From NCBI GenBank assembly GCA_905221605.1, contig CAJNDS010002458.1, forward strand, positions 62,001 through 126,000: a stretch of DNA of 64,000 bases, in the 5' to 3' direction. Origin of the DNA: Symbiodinium natans. Its lineage: Eukaryota > Sar > Dinophyceae > Suessiales > Symbiodiniaceae. This document shows positions 31,601 to 42,700 of this stretch, one piece after another. The notes below the pieces were generated by a model that was not told the origin of the DNA, searched no databases, and worked only from the letters and a program-made list of their open reading frames with translations. A program made the position numbers and the translations under genes. How positions within the stretch are numbered: the first letter of the stretch is position 1; the number at the start of each line of letters is the position of its first letter.

Positions 31601-33686
31601 TGCGTTCTGCATTTGTGCATGTTTGCTCGCCGTGCCACGCGCAAGTGCGCATTGTAATTTCAGGAAGCATGACAACAGCTACAAGCAGCAGCTGCAGACC
31701 TGGAGTTAGAGTAGCCTTCATGCTCATGGGTTCAGCAGCAGCTCTTGGGAAGCAAGCGCCCGTAAGGTCCCATGTGAGGGGCCCCATTTGCGACACTCCA
31801 ATTGGAGGAGGTTCATGGTACTTACTGGCAGAACGATAACTGTACTCATGACCCACATTTTACCAGAATAGGGGGCACCCAAGGGGCTTATAAGTGGGTT
31901 GTAAGTACCCCGAAGCCCTAAACCCCAAACCCTAAACCCCAAGCCCCAAACCCCAAGCCCTAAGCCCTAAACCCCAAACCCCAAACCCTAAACCCCAATT
32001 AAAGCCTAAACCCTACTACGGGGGTTATATGTACCATGGACCGCCAGGTCGCGCCGCATTCGACGAGAGGGGGTTTAGGGTTTGAATTTAGGGCTTTGGC
32101 GGTGAAACCCTAAACAAATATTCTTCCTTATAAGGGCAATATAGAGATTATTGTTTTTGTTTTTTGGGAGTTCTTACACAAACAGTAGTGAACCTCATCC
32201 CTCAACCCCATGTAAAACCCCAAAAGCCCTAGTTTAGAGTTAGAATTTAGGGTTTCTTACGTTTGGTTGAAGGTTTCCCTCCCCCTCCCACTCGTCCCCC
32301 CCCCCCCCCTCCCCCCCCTCCCTCCCCCTCCCCCCCCCCTCCCCCCTCCCCTCCCCCCCCCTCCTCCCCCCTCCCCCCCTCCCCTCCCCACCCCCCCCTC
32401 CCCCCCCCCCCCCCCTCCCCCCCCCTCCCCCCCCCTCCCCCCCCCCCCCCTGGAGGCGTTCAAGAACAACCAGTCCAAGTACTACATCGACGGCAGAGGG
32501 AGCAACTTCACCGAGGCGGTTTGGTTGAGGGCTCAGGGGTTCATAGGGTTCAGGGTTTAAACCCCACAGCCCTCTAAACCTGAAGCCCTGAAGTTTAAGC
32601 CCTAAGCCCTAAACCTTAACACCTCTTACTATCAACCCGTTGGCCTAAACCCTGAACCCACTGAGGTCACACTTTGATCCGTAAATGTCGATGCCACCGT
32701 CTCAACGCTTGATTCGTCAGGGCTCATACTACACCTCTTGTTTTTTGATGAATATAGTTGCAGGGATAATTCTAGGGTACAATTAGGGTGTTGATGTCTC
32801 CACCCCTCCCCCCCCCACAACAACACCTTAAACCCTAAAGCCTTAACCTGAACCCCGAACCCCGAACCCTCAACCCCAAACCTTAGGCCCTAGCCCCAAG
32901 CCGTCAAACGTCAAGCTTGGGTTGTATGGGTTAGAGTTTAGCGTTGAGGGTTAGGGTTAGGGTTTAGGGTTTAGGGTTTAGCGTTTAGCGTTTAGGGTTT
33001 AGGGCAAACCCCGCACTTCAAACCCCAAGCCCCCCGCCCCCCCCCAGCGTGCAGGTTGTGGCTTTGCTCCGCAAGCGAGGGGTGGACTTGGACCACAACC
33101 GCTTTCTGATCCTTCAAGGTCGGGACCATGTTGGGATTTAGGGTTTGGGGTTTAGGCCTATTTGGGGTTCAGGGTTTATGCTTTTGGGTGTAGGGTCTAG
33201 GGTTAGGGTTTGGAGTTTAGGGTTGAGGGTTTGGTTGGGCGGCCTTTAGACCTCGGGTTTTGCGTTTGAAGTGTTTGCGGCTCCGATGAAAGAGTTTTCT
33301 GGGGCCGTTGTTTAGGGTCGAGGGCTTATCAAACTCGGGTTAAAGGTGATTTTACAGAATTAGTGATTAGCCCAATTCAGGTACTTATACCCCTACTTAC
33401 TAAGTGCCACGATGCTCCAAGTACGGTATGGGTTGGTTTCGCACGGCGTCCGTGATCGCTTTGCCTCTATGAGGGAGCAGGAAGAACTCAAACACGTTTA
33501 GGGGGTTTCACGTATCTGTAGTACAGTTTAAGGTGACACAAATTTCTCAGGGTTACTTACCCTACCTCGCACAGCTAGTAAGCCAAGTACGAGTAAGCCT
33601 CAGTACAATCCCCCACCCTGAACTTCACAAGCCCTAAACTAAACCCGAAATCCTAAACCACAAGTTCCATCCCGTGTCTGCAAGCG

Positions 33687-33740
<54 letters not shown>

Positions 33741-36700
33741 GGAGCGAAGGAGCAAGGGAGCGAGGGAGCGAGGGCGGGAGGGAGGGAGGGTGAGGGAGAG
33801 AGAGAGAGAGAGAGAGAAATACCGAATAGAGGGCCCTTGTATTGGTCAATCGTATTTGTGGTCTTGAGCGAGTAGTCTTTGGGCAGTGTATATTGGGAAT
33901 GGGAGTATACTGAAAGTATTCAGGCCAAACCCTAAGCCCTAAGCCCTAGACACTAGACCCGCGAGAGAGTACCAGCTCGAAAACACGATTCACCCAGCGG
34001 TAGGTGAAGTCGAGCAGATTTCGCTCATGAAGCCAAAGGCAGGTCGTTTTTGGGGAGGGGGGGTGGGTCATGTTTCATCCCGTAAACCCGGAACCCTAAA
34101 CCCCAAACCCGAACCCCAAACCCCAACCCGAAACCCTAAACGCTAGCCCTAAACCCTCAACCCCGAACCCATGCTTCCTAAGCCCGGAGACCCTGAAGCC
34201 CCTTGAAGGGCTGGAAAGGAGATGTGCAGTGTCCTCCGTCCTCTGCGTGGTCGTCGTGGTTCAGGGTCTAGGGTTTAGGATTTAGGATTTAGGGTTTAGG
34301 TTTTAGGGTTTAGGGTTTAAGGTTTAGGGATGTCGACCTGGGTGCGGTTGCAAGGATCTCTGGGATGTTTCCCTCTTACACGAGAAGCTCCTTAGGGCTT
34401 TGGGGGCACTAGTATTAGTATAAGGGGGAACATCCCAACCTATCCCCACAAGCTTTCTTTACTTGCAGTTGCCTGGCAAACCGTTTCAACCCTAAACCCT
34501 AAACCCTAAACCCTAAACCCTAAACCCTAAACCCTAAACCCTAAACCCTAAACCCTAAACCCTAAACCCTACAATAATTGCCTCTGCGGGGTCAACAGTC
34601 TATCGCCTCGCGGACCCGAATTCAAACACCTTTCGACCGTCTCCTACACCCTAAACCCTAAACCCTAAGCCGCTAAGCCCTTTTCCCCTAAGCCCTGAGC
34701 ATGAAGCCCTAAACCCGAACCCCAGCCCCCTCGGATGAAGCGATTTCGGCCCTGGAGGGCGTTGCAGACCCTGCAGGCGCAGTCTCCGCACGAAGACGGC
34801 CTGCTGGAGTACCTGGAGGAAGTGTCGGGGTTTTGGGGTTTTAGGCTTTTAGGGTTTAGGTTTAGGGGTTTTAGATTTTTTTGCATAGGGTTCGCGGTTT
34901 TTGGGGTTTTGCTGTTTTGTAGAGCTTCTGGAGTACCTGGAGGAAGTGTTGGGGTACAGGGGGTTGACAGTTAGGGTTTATCGGGTTTTAAAGCGTTTTG
35001 TAGGGTTTTGTAGGGTTTACAGAGCGTTTTAGGGTTTATCGGGTTTTCGGGTGTTGGGGTTTTAGGGTTTTTGGGTTGTAGGGTTTTAGTGTTTAGGGTC
35101 CTTACTTGGAGGTTCAGGGTACAGGGTTTAGGGTTTTAGGGGTTTTGGGGGTTTTAGGGGTTGTAGGGTTGTAGGGTTTAGGGCTAGGGATTAGGGTTTA
35201 GGGGTTTACTTGGAGGTTCAGGGTACCCACAGCCGAAGTACAACTGCACTTCTTTGCCCTTGGTAGGCTTTCAAGCATGTAGGAGAAATGAGCAACTTGT
35301 TAAGGTTGAAGTAGGTTCAGGGTTTATAGGGTTGAGGTTGTGTCGGGGTAGGGGACCCCAATGGATCCATGTTCCAAGTAGCGTATGGGCCCTACCGGCC
35401 CAAGAGAAAACCGTTACGTGGACCTTTGCGCTACGCTTGCCCAAATCCGACCCAAAGCCACCCGGTCCTGGGGGGTCAGGGTTTAGGGTTTGGGCTCAGG
35501 GTTGAAACAGGATTTGGGGCGTTGGTTGTTTACAGCCGATCATACATATATATATATATATATTTATTTATATTTATATGTATGTATGTATATATATATA
35601 TACATACATACATATATATGTATATGTGTATGTATGTTTTTGTTGCAGGGGGGGCCAGGAGTTGGCGTTGTATGTTTCCCTGCTCCAACTGAGGCGCTCG
35701 GAGCTTTAAACTCTTGCCGCATCTCTGATGGTGTACATTGAAAGTCCAACAAACCGACACACGCGAAAGCAGTTTCAGGATTGAGGGTTTTGAAGGGGCT
35801 TCCTTGCATAGTCTAAACCCGAGACCTTCAGCCCTACCCTAGACTGTAGTCTTGCAGCCGGCAAGCTAAGCTGTTTGGTTACCCTCTGACCCGCAACAGG
35901 TTGACCCCATAACCATCCTAGTATACTGTCCTTGCTTTCGGTGGGCGGTGGAGGGAAAGCCAACGACTCTTTCAGCTTGGAGCCTCCCAAGTGCTCCCCA
36001 GTATTCCATGAGACCCACGTGTGCCAAGTGCCCGAAGTGACACAAGTGTCCCAATTGTCTTGCGTCTCGCAAAATGACCTAAGTGACCCAAGAGCCCCAA
36101 CTGGCACCAAATCTTGAGTTGCAACTTCTCTTCAAAGTGTTCTTGCCACTCCTGGAAGTGAACCAAGGGGTCCAACTGATGCAGGTGACCCAAGCGTCCC
36201 AAGTGACCGAGAGAATTGGTGCTAGTGCCCCCGAAGGTCCCTAGTGTCCCTAAAGCGTCCCAAGTGACCTCAGCGGCCTGAAGCGACGCAGGTGACCCAA
36301 GTGTCACAAGTGACCGAGTGCATGAAGTGTGCCCCCCAACCCAAGCGTTCCCAGTGCCGGCGACGGTGTGTTGCGTGTCGCAAGTGACCCAAGTGATCCA
36401 AGCAACCCTGTTCCCAGAGACTCCAAAACCCCTTAATTAAGGAATATACCTTAAATCATATATTATGATTTCAGGGATATTCCTTAACTAAGGGGTTTTG
36501 GAGTCTGTGGGTTCCTGTTTCGCCCAAGTGTTTCAAGTTTCCCAAGTCTGACCCCAAGCGACCCACGTGTCCCAAGAGCTCCAAGCGACCCATGTGACAC
36601 AGCTCAGAGGTGGCTTCAGTGAAGAGTTTCACGTGTGTTTTTGTGGGAAAACGATAAGAAGAAAAAAACAAAAGATAACGTAATTTAGCGTACAAGAATT

Positions 36701-39700
36701 GAACACGGGGTTTTCACACAACCCCACCTTGCATCGAGAGTACATGTTGCTTAAGTCCATGAGAGTTGTAAGTCGCCGGGCTTGGGGAGGGTAGGTCTGC
36801 AGACAAATGCGCATTCACAAAGCGTGCTGCCATTTGGCACGCCCGACAGCCGGAACCCTAAACCCTAAACCCTGAACCCTAAGCCCTAAACCCTAAACCC
36901 TAAACCCTAAACCCTAAACCCTAAACCCTAAACCCTATAGACCCTAAACCCTGAACCCTAAACCCTGAACCCTGAACCCTGAACCCTGAACCCTAAACCC
37001 TAAACCCTAACCCTAAACCCTAAACCCTAAACCCTAAACCCTAAACCCTAAACCCTAAACCCTAAACCCTAAACCCTAAACCCTAAACCCTAAACCCTAA
37101 ACCCTAAACCCTAAACCCTAAACCCTAAACCCTACCCTTGACATCCGAGAGTCAGGACATAATCGGCTCCAATCGTCTTCTGGAGCCCATCGAACAGGCC
37201 AGCCATTTGAGCCGGGTTACAGTCTACATCCTGGCTGGGCCCTACCGTTACACCCCTAAATACCCTTACTTAAGGACCCTAACCTTAACGAACCTTTGTC
37301 TAAGGGTCCATGTACCTATGTAGGAAGTACATACTTGGACCTTAAAGTTTCGGGACACTAACACTAGCTAAACCCTTCGGTTAAGTTAGGGTGTTGGGCT
37401 GTGTTGGGTGCCCTAAACTCTAACCCCTAACCCTCAACCCTCAACCCTAAACACTACATATGTTTTGGGATTTTGCGCTTGTTTAAGGGTGCTGACGAAG
37501 GTTCCTACCTGAGTCTAGGGTTTAGGTTGTAGGATTGGATGCGCCCAACCCTGGAAACTCTGCAAAGATGCTCGGTGACCTTCAGGACAGCGTCGCCACG
37601 CTAGGGTTTACGGTCTTGGGTTTTCGGGTTTAGGGTTTTAGGGTTTTAGGGTTTAGGGTTTAGGGTTTTAGGGTTTAGGGTTTTAGGGTTTGGGGTTTAG
37701 GGTTTAGGGTTTAGGGCCAACAGCAACCCCTCCAACGTTTCAGAAGCACGCGATGCAACGAGGCAATGAAACAGATCTCTAGCTACTTAGTAGCCCAGTG
37801 GTTCCCTTTGCCCCTTTTTTTTGGTCATGGGTTCCCTTATAAGGTAAACAACCCAAAAAAAGGGTGCACTGATTATGGCTGGCCGCATTTGGCAAAGAAG
37901 ACGTTCCTGCAAGCATGCGCAAGTGAACACACCCTAAACCCTTAGATTGATTTCAGCCGAAAACCCTAAACCCTAAACCCTTGCCGTTCATCGCGCCCGA
38001 CAACAAGCTCCCATCGACGAGATGGTGCACATTTGGCGCGCTGAAGATGCTGGCCGAGCGGGGACCTTGGAGCGCGAGCCGCCGTCGAACGGAATAGCAT
38101 GGAAGCAGATCGCAGAGATCCTGTCAGAAGGCGTGCCGGTGCACTGAATTTCCGCCCAGACGTACACGTTGCACTTGGCGCAGCAGCAGGGAGAACATCC
38201 CTAAGCCCTAAACCCCAAACCCCAGTAGCTACAGCAGGTTCGCTGAAAACCCGAAGGATCAGCCGAAGCCTGCACCCCAGTAGCTACACTAAGAACAGTG
38301 AAAAACCTAATGACTAATTGCCTGGGCCCTTGGGGCATGTTCTTCATGTTATGTTGCGATGTTCCCCCTCATACTAAGAGTACTTATGAGGGATTATAAT
38401 AGGGGTGCTAGAATCCCTATCAAGGACTGTTAGTATGGGGGCAACATCCCAAATGTTATGGGCACGTTATTCATGTTATTAAGGGTATTCCTTACACAGT
38501 CCCTATATACCAATGTAGCCCCTAAACAACCCGTACCCCCTAAGGTCCCTTATAAGGGTCCCTCCTTTAGCCCCTTGATGTTATGTATGTATGTACATTA
38601 TATATATATATATGTGTATGTATGTATGTATGTATGTATGTATGTATGTATGTATGTATGTATGTATGTATGTATGTATGTATGTATGTATGTATGTATG
38701 TATGTATGTATGTATGTATAAACATATATATATATATATATGTATATATGTATATGTGTACATATATATATATACACACATATTCCTTTCTTGGTTTTGG
38801 AGTAGGCGCCGGCCCACACGGTGGGGGACCTATACCCTTCTCGAACCGTTGGCTGGAAGCATGCAAATTCCCTGTCCTTAAACCCTAAACCCTAGACCCT
38901 AAACTTTAGGGTACCCAAAAGAGGGACCATAATTCAGAGAACTGGCCATGTCTGAACAGCCCGACATACTTTTTTGGCCGAGGCATCGGCCTAAAGGCAG
39001 CAGCCGAGTTGCCCGTGACGCTAGACGGGTTAGGGTTTAGGATTCGGCACTCCGGGTCGAGCAGTTTTATGGTTAAGTTTTATTCACGGCTCTGATATAA
39101 CACCCACCCACCCAGAGAATCCCACAACATTGACAATGCAAACACGGGCAAATTCTGAACAAAAAGCGGGCTTCTGATTCTGATAATACAGTGGCCTCAT
39201 TCTGAAAATAGAGCGGCCTTATTCTGAAATTCAATTAGCCTTTGGCCTGATTTTGGCCAACTTACGAAACTAAAGCGGCCTTATTCTGAAATTCAAGTAA
39301 GGTTTAAATATAAGTTAGGGTTTAGGGCCCTATAAGCGCTAGACCCTCCTACCCCAAACCCCAAAACCGTAAACTCGAAGCGCATCATCAGGCAGAGGGC
39401 TCTGTTGAGAAGCTCACAGAGCAGCGCCAGGACGCTGGAAGCAGTGATTTTGACCTTCGAGCCTATGAAATGAAACCCTAGGTCCTACATGTAGGGTCTG
39501 GGGGGCTTCAGGGCTTAACCCTAAACCCAGTTTAGGGTCCTTCAACAAACCCTTGACCCCTAGCAACTTACCACTCTAACCCCCCCCCCCCCCCCCCCCC
39601 CGCGCCACCCAAACCCAAACCCTGTACTGCCACACCCTGATACGAAGCCAGGCGTTGAGCAGTCGAACCCTAAACCTGAAACCTGAAACCCTAAACCCTC

Positions 39701-42700
39701 GGGTCCCTCGGGTTTATCCTGAACCCTGCGTTATTTCTGCTGCTTCGGCCTCGGTGGGGTCACATGCTAGGATCCTGAGACATCCCTTTCCTCTAGTTTG
39801 GCTACTTGGAGGTTCAGGGTACTTATGGATTGGGTTCAGGGTTTGGGTTTGGGCTTTTGGGTTTGGGGTTTAGAGTTAGGGTTTAGGGTTTACGGTTTAG
39901 GCTTTGGGGACTTGCAGGCAATAACCGTACTTACAACCCACTGATAAACCATATTGAGGTCCTGAAAGGAGCTTTAGAAGTGGGTTATAAGTACGGTTTT
40001 CTCCAGCCGCTTTTTTTTCACAATGAGCCGCCTGCTCCCTGACGCTAAACCAGGATGGTCCTGCGCCGACTTAGTTGATCAAAGGGCTTCCAAGGCTTGA
40101 ACAAAGGACGGTTTATGGTGTAGGGTTCAGGGCAACATGACTCGCTGCCTCGCTTGCTTGGTGCATCTGTCAATTGACAGCTAGGGAGCAGGGGTTTAGG
40201 TTTCGCGAAGTACGGTTTACAGGTGAACCAGCATGAACACACCATGGCGTCAAGCCACACTCTACTTAAAGGATCGGGGGACCTAGTAAGTGGGGTTATC
40301 AGTCAGGTAAGTATACTTCGAATTCCTTGCAAGCCCACTCAAGGTACTTCTAACCCTACTTTCTAAGTGCCCCGATCCTCCAAGCAAGCCATAAAACCCT
40401 AAAGCCTTAACCCTAAAGCCTTACATCCTACACCCTAATCCCTAACCTGAACCAAGGACAAGTAGGCCCTTAACCTTAGAGGAGAAGCTGAACCGTCTGC
40501 GCGTGGCGGAGCGCGAGAAGGAGGCGTCAGATGTCCTTGTGCCTACAAAAGTTCCACTGGTAACTACTATTTGCTTCAGAACCGCCCCCCAAAAGTAAAA
40601 GATGATAATCTCTATATTGCCCATTTAAGGAGGAATACGTTGTACTTTTGGGAGGTTCTTAAGCAAAGAGTAGGTAAACGTTCAATCCCACACCCTAAGC
40701 TCCAAACTCCTCAGCGTGCTGCATATTGGGGTTTAGGGTTTAGGGTTTAGGGTTTAGGGTTTAGGGTTTAGGGTTTAGGGTTTAGGGTTTAGGGTTCATT
40801 TCTTAGCTGCCCATCCCTGGGAATGATGGTGGAAATGGTTTGGGGCTCGATTGTTGAGAAGTACCCTAAGCTGCTGAGCGGGGGAGGGGAAGGGAAGGGT
40901 TGGGAGGTGAGGGGTTTAGGGTTTAGGGTTTAGGGTTTAGGGTGGGACACAGGAGGAGAAACGTGTGTGCACTTGCTCTTCCTGCCTGGACCTCAAAAAC
41001 AAACCTCAGTCTCTGAGTCTCCGTGTATTGCGTCGGTCCCCTGAACCTTACCCTAAACCCTAAACCATCAACCCTAACCCCCAACCCTAAGCCCTAAACC
41101 GGCTCCTCACCCCAAACCCAGAAGCCGAAACCCTAAACCCTAAACCGTAAACCGTAACCCCTAAGCCCTAAACCTTCCAGAAAAAGAGGCCCTGGATGGC
41201 CCACGCCAAGAAGCGGAGGCCGTGGGCTGGGTGTGTGATTGGGCTGAGGGGGTTCGTTTTTGGGCTCCGGGGGTTTAGGGTTCCGGTGTTCTGGGGTGTA
41301 GGGTTTCGGGGTTTAGGGCTCCGGGGTTTAGGCTTTTGGGTTTAGGGTTTAGGCTTTAGGCTTTAGGCTTTAGGGTTTAGGGTGTAAGGCTCCCTGTAAT
41401 GATGTTGGATGCACCTCTGCTATGTGGGTTCGAGGATACCATGATATAGTATACTGGGCGGAATATGTAGCCTGGCCTGAAGGATTCTGGCCCCATAAAG
41501 TGAGCCATAAGACACCCCAAGCCCTAAACCCTAAACCGAAGCTCGAAACCCTAAGCCCTAAACCCTAAATCCTGAACCCTAAACCCTAAACCCGAAACCC
41601 TAAACCCTAAACCCTTAAAAAACAACCTCCAAACATGTGTTATGAGTTCCATGAACCTCCAAGCAGGGAAGTAGACCAGGCTTGGGTCACCGGTGAGGCT
41701 GAGCGTTTGGAGATGCAGCGTCTTGGCTGGCTGGGGTTTAGGGTTTAGGGTTTAGGGTTTAGGGTTTCGGGTTTGGGGTTTAGGGTTTAGGGTTTAGGGT
41801 TTGGAGTTGAGGGGGCTTGTGTTGATGGTGTTCAGTTTTGAGATGTTGGAGTCTCGTAGGGCTTTGGGGCTGTTTGGGGCTGAGGGTTGAGCCTTGTCTT
41901 TTTCTGTCACTTGGGATCATCCCCCTTTTCCTAACAGTCCTGAATAGGGGTGTTATAGTACTCCCCAAAATACTCCGTATTGAGGACTGTTCGTAAAAGG
42001 GGGAACACCCAATCTGTCACCAATTTCACGGAAGAACTTCCGGCGTTTCTCCCCATAGTTCCTGCCTCCTGTCTTCTCTTTGCGCTTAGGGTGCGTAAGC
42101 ACTATGACACCTAAGGGCCCATACTTAAGAGCCCTTTAAGGAAGCTGAGGCAAGGGGCCATATTGAGGGACAAAGTAAGTTCCCTTAGACTCTCTTTGCA
42201 AGCCGGCCCAGAGAACGCCACAGTTTCTCCACAGTTTCTCCGACAAGAAATTTCAGAACGACGGCGCAACATGCGCAGCGACCCTGCGCACTAGTCCACC
42301 ACTCCCAGTTGCTCGGAATCACCCGGTTCTAGCCGCTCTAGCCCTAGGTTGGAGTCTGTAAGGGGGTTTTAGGGTTTTGGAGTTCCGGATATAGAGTTGG
42401 GGAGTTGGGTTTAGGATTTGGGAGATTCAGTATTGCGTTTGGGGTGAGTGAGGCGTGGTGTGTTGTCTGAGGTGCGTCCTGGCGCAGTCGCAGGCAAGGC
42501 ACCAATCCTGCGTCCCCTGCTCCCCCGCAACTAAACTGACGCGTTTGGATAAGAACCCTAAACAGGGGGCACAACCCTAGGGGTCCATGTACCTATACAG
42601 TGCACACTAGGGCCTTAAAGGAGTTCCTACATAGTAGCTTTACTAGGGCTCAAGTATATACTATATAAGTACCATGGACCCTTAGGGCAACAGGGCTACT

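Larger units (their letters stand above)
31137..32455 (+). other. SMC4 intron
   Basis: TTTAGGG tract, a unique patch (31330-31730) with several overlapping open frames but no recognised domain, a family A palindrome interrupted by CCCTAAA motifs (31803-32049), a family K element (32114-32189) and the large pyrimidine tract before the acceptor. Confidence 0.55.
34960..39391 (+). other. SMC4 intron, 4.4 kb
   Basis: Contains G-rich TTTAGGG variants with two copies of the family A left end (35103, 35210), a TATG-type patch (35543-35638), a ccaagtgaccc minisatellite with a long palindrome (35990-36610), long CCCTAAA tracts (36853-37130), TTTAGGG (37620-37715), family B, C and D elements, a TATG microsatellite (38581-38780) and cggccttattctga repeats (39160-39290). 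A protein-like island at 38021-38130 is listed separately. Confidence 0.6.

Noticed and set aside
31348-31860. Overlapping open frames on both strands
   Set aside because: Several frames are open at once, as expected for unique GC-balanced DNA, and none shows a domain; the region lies within an SMC4 intron and runs into a palindromic element.
32257-32577. Long Pro-rich frames
   Set aside because: Artefacts of the pyrimidine tract; only the SMC4 exon at 32456-32518 in one frame is real.
35103-35235. Two intact family A elements
   Set aside because: Only the left terminal repeat is present twice; the bodies and right ends are missing, so they are listed as fragments.
35930-36310. Frames over the ccaagtgacc array (Leu/Gly/His-rich)
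   Set aside because: They follow the minisatellite period and are open in several phases.
36853-37130. CRISPR array
   Set aside because: The repeats are contiguous 7-mers without spacers and the genome is eukaryotic.
38567-38888. Cys/Val/Met/Tyr and His/Tyr/Ile repeat proteins
   Set aside because: Direct translations of a TATG microsatellite.
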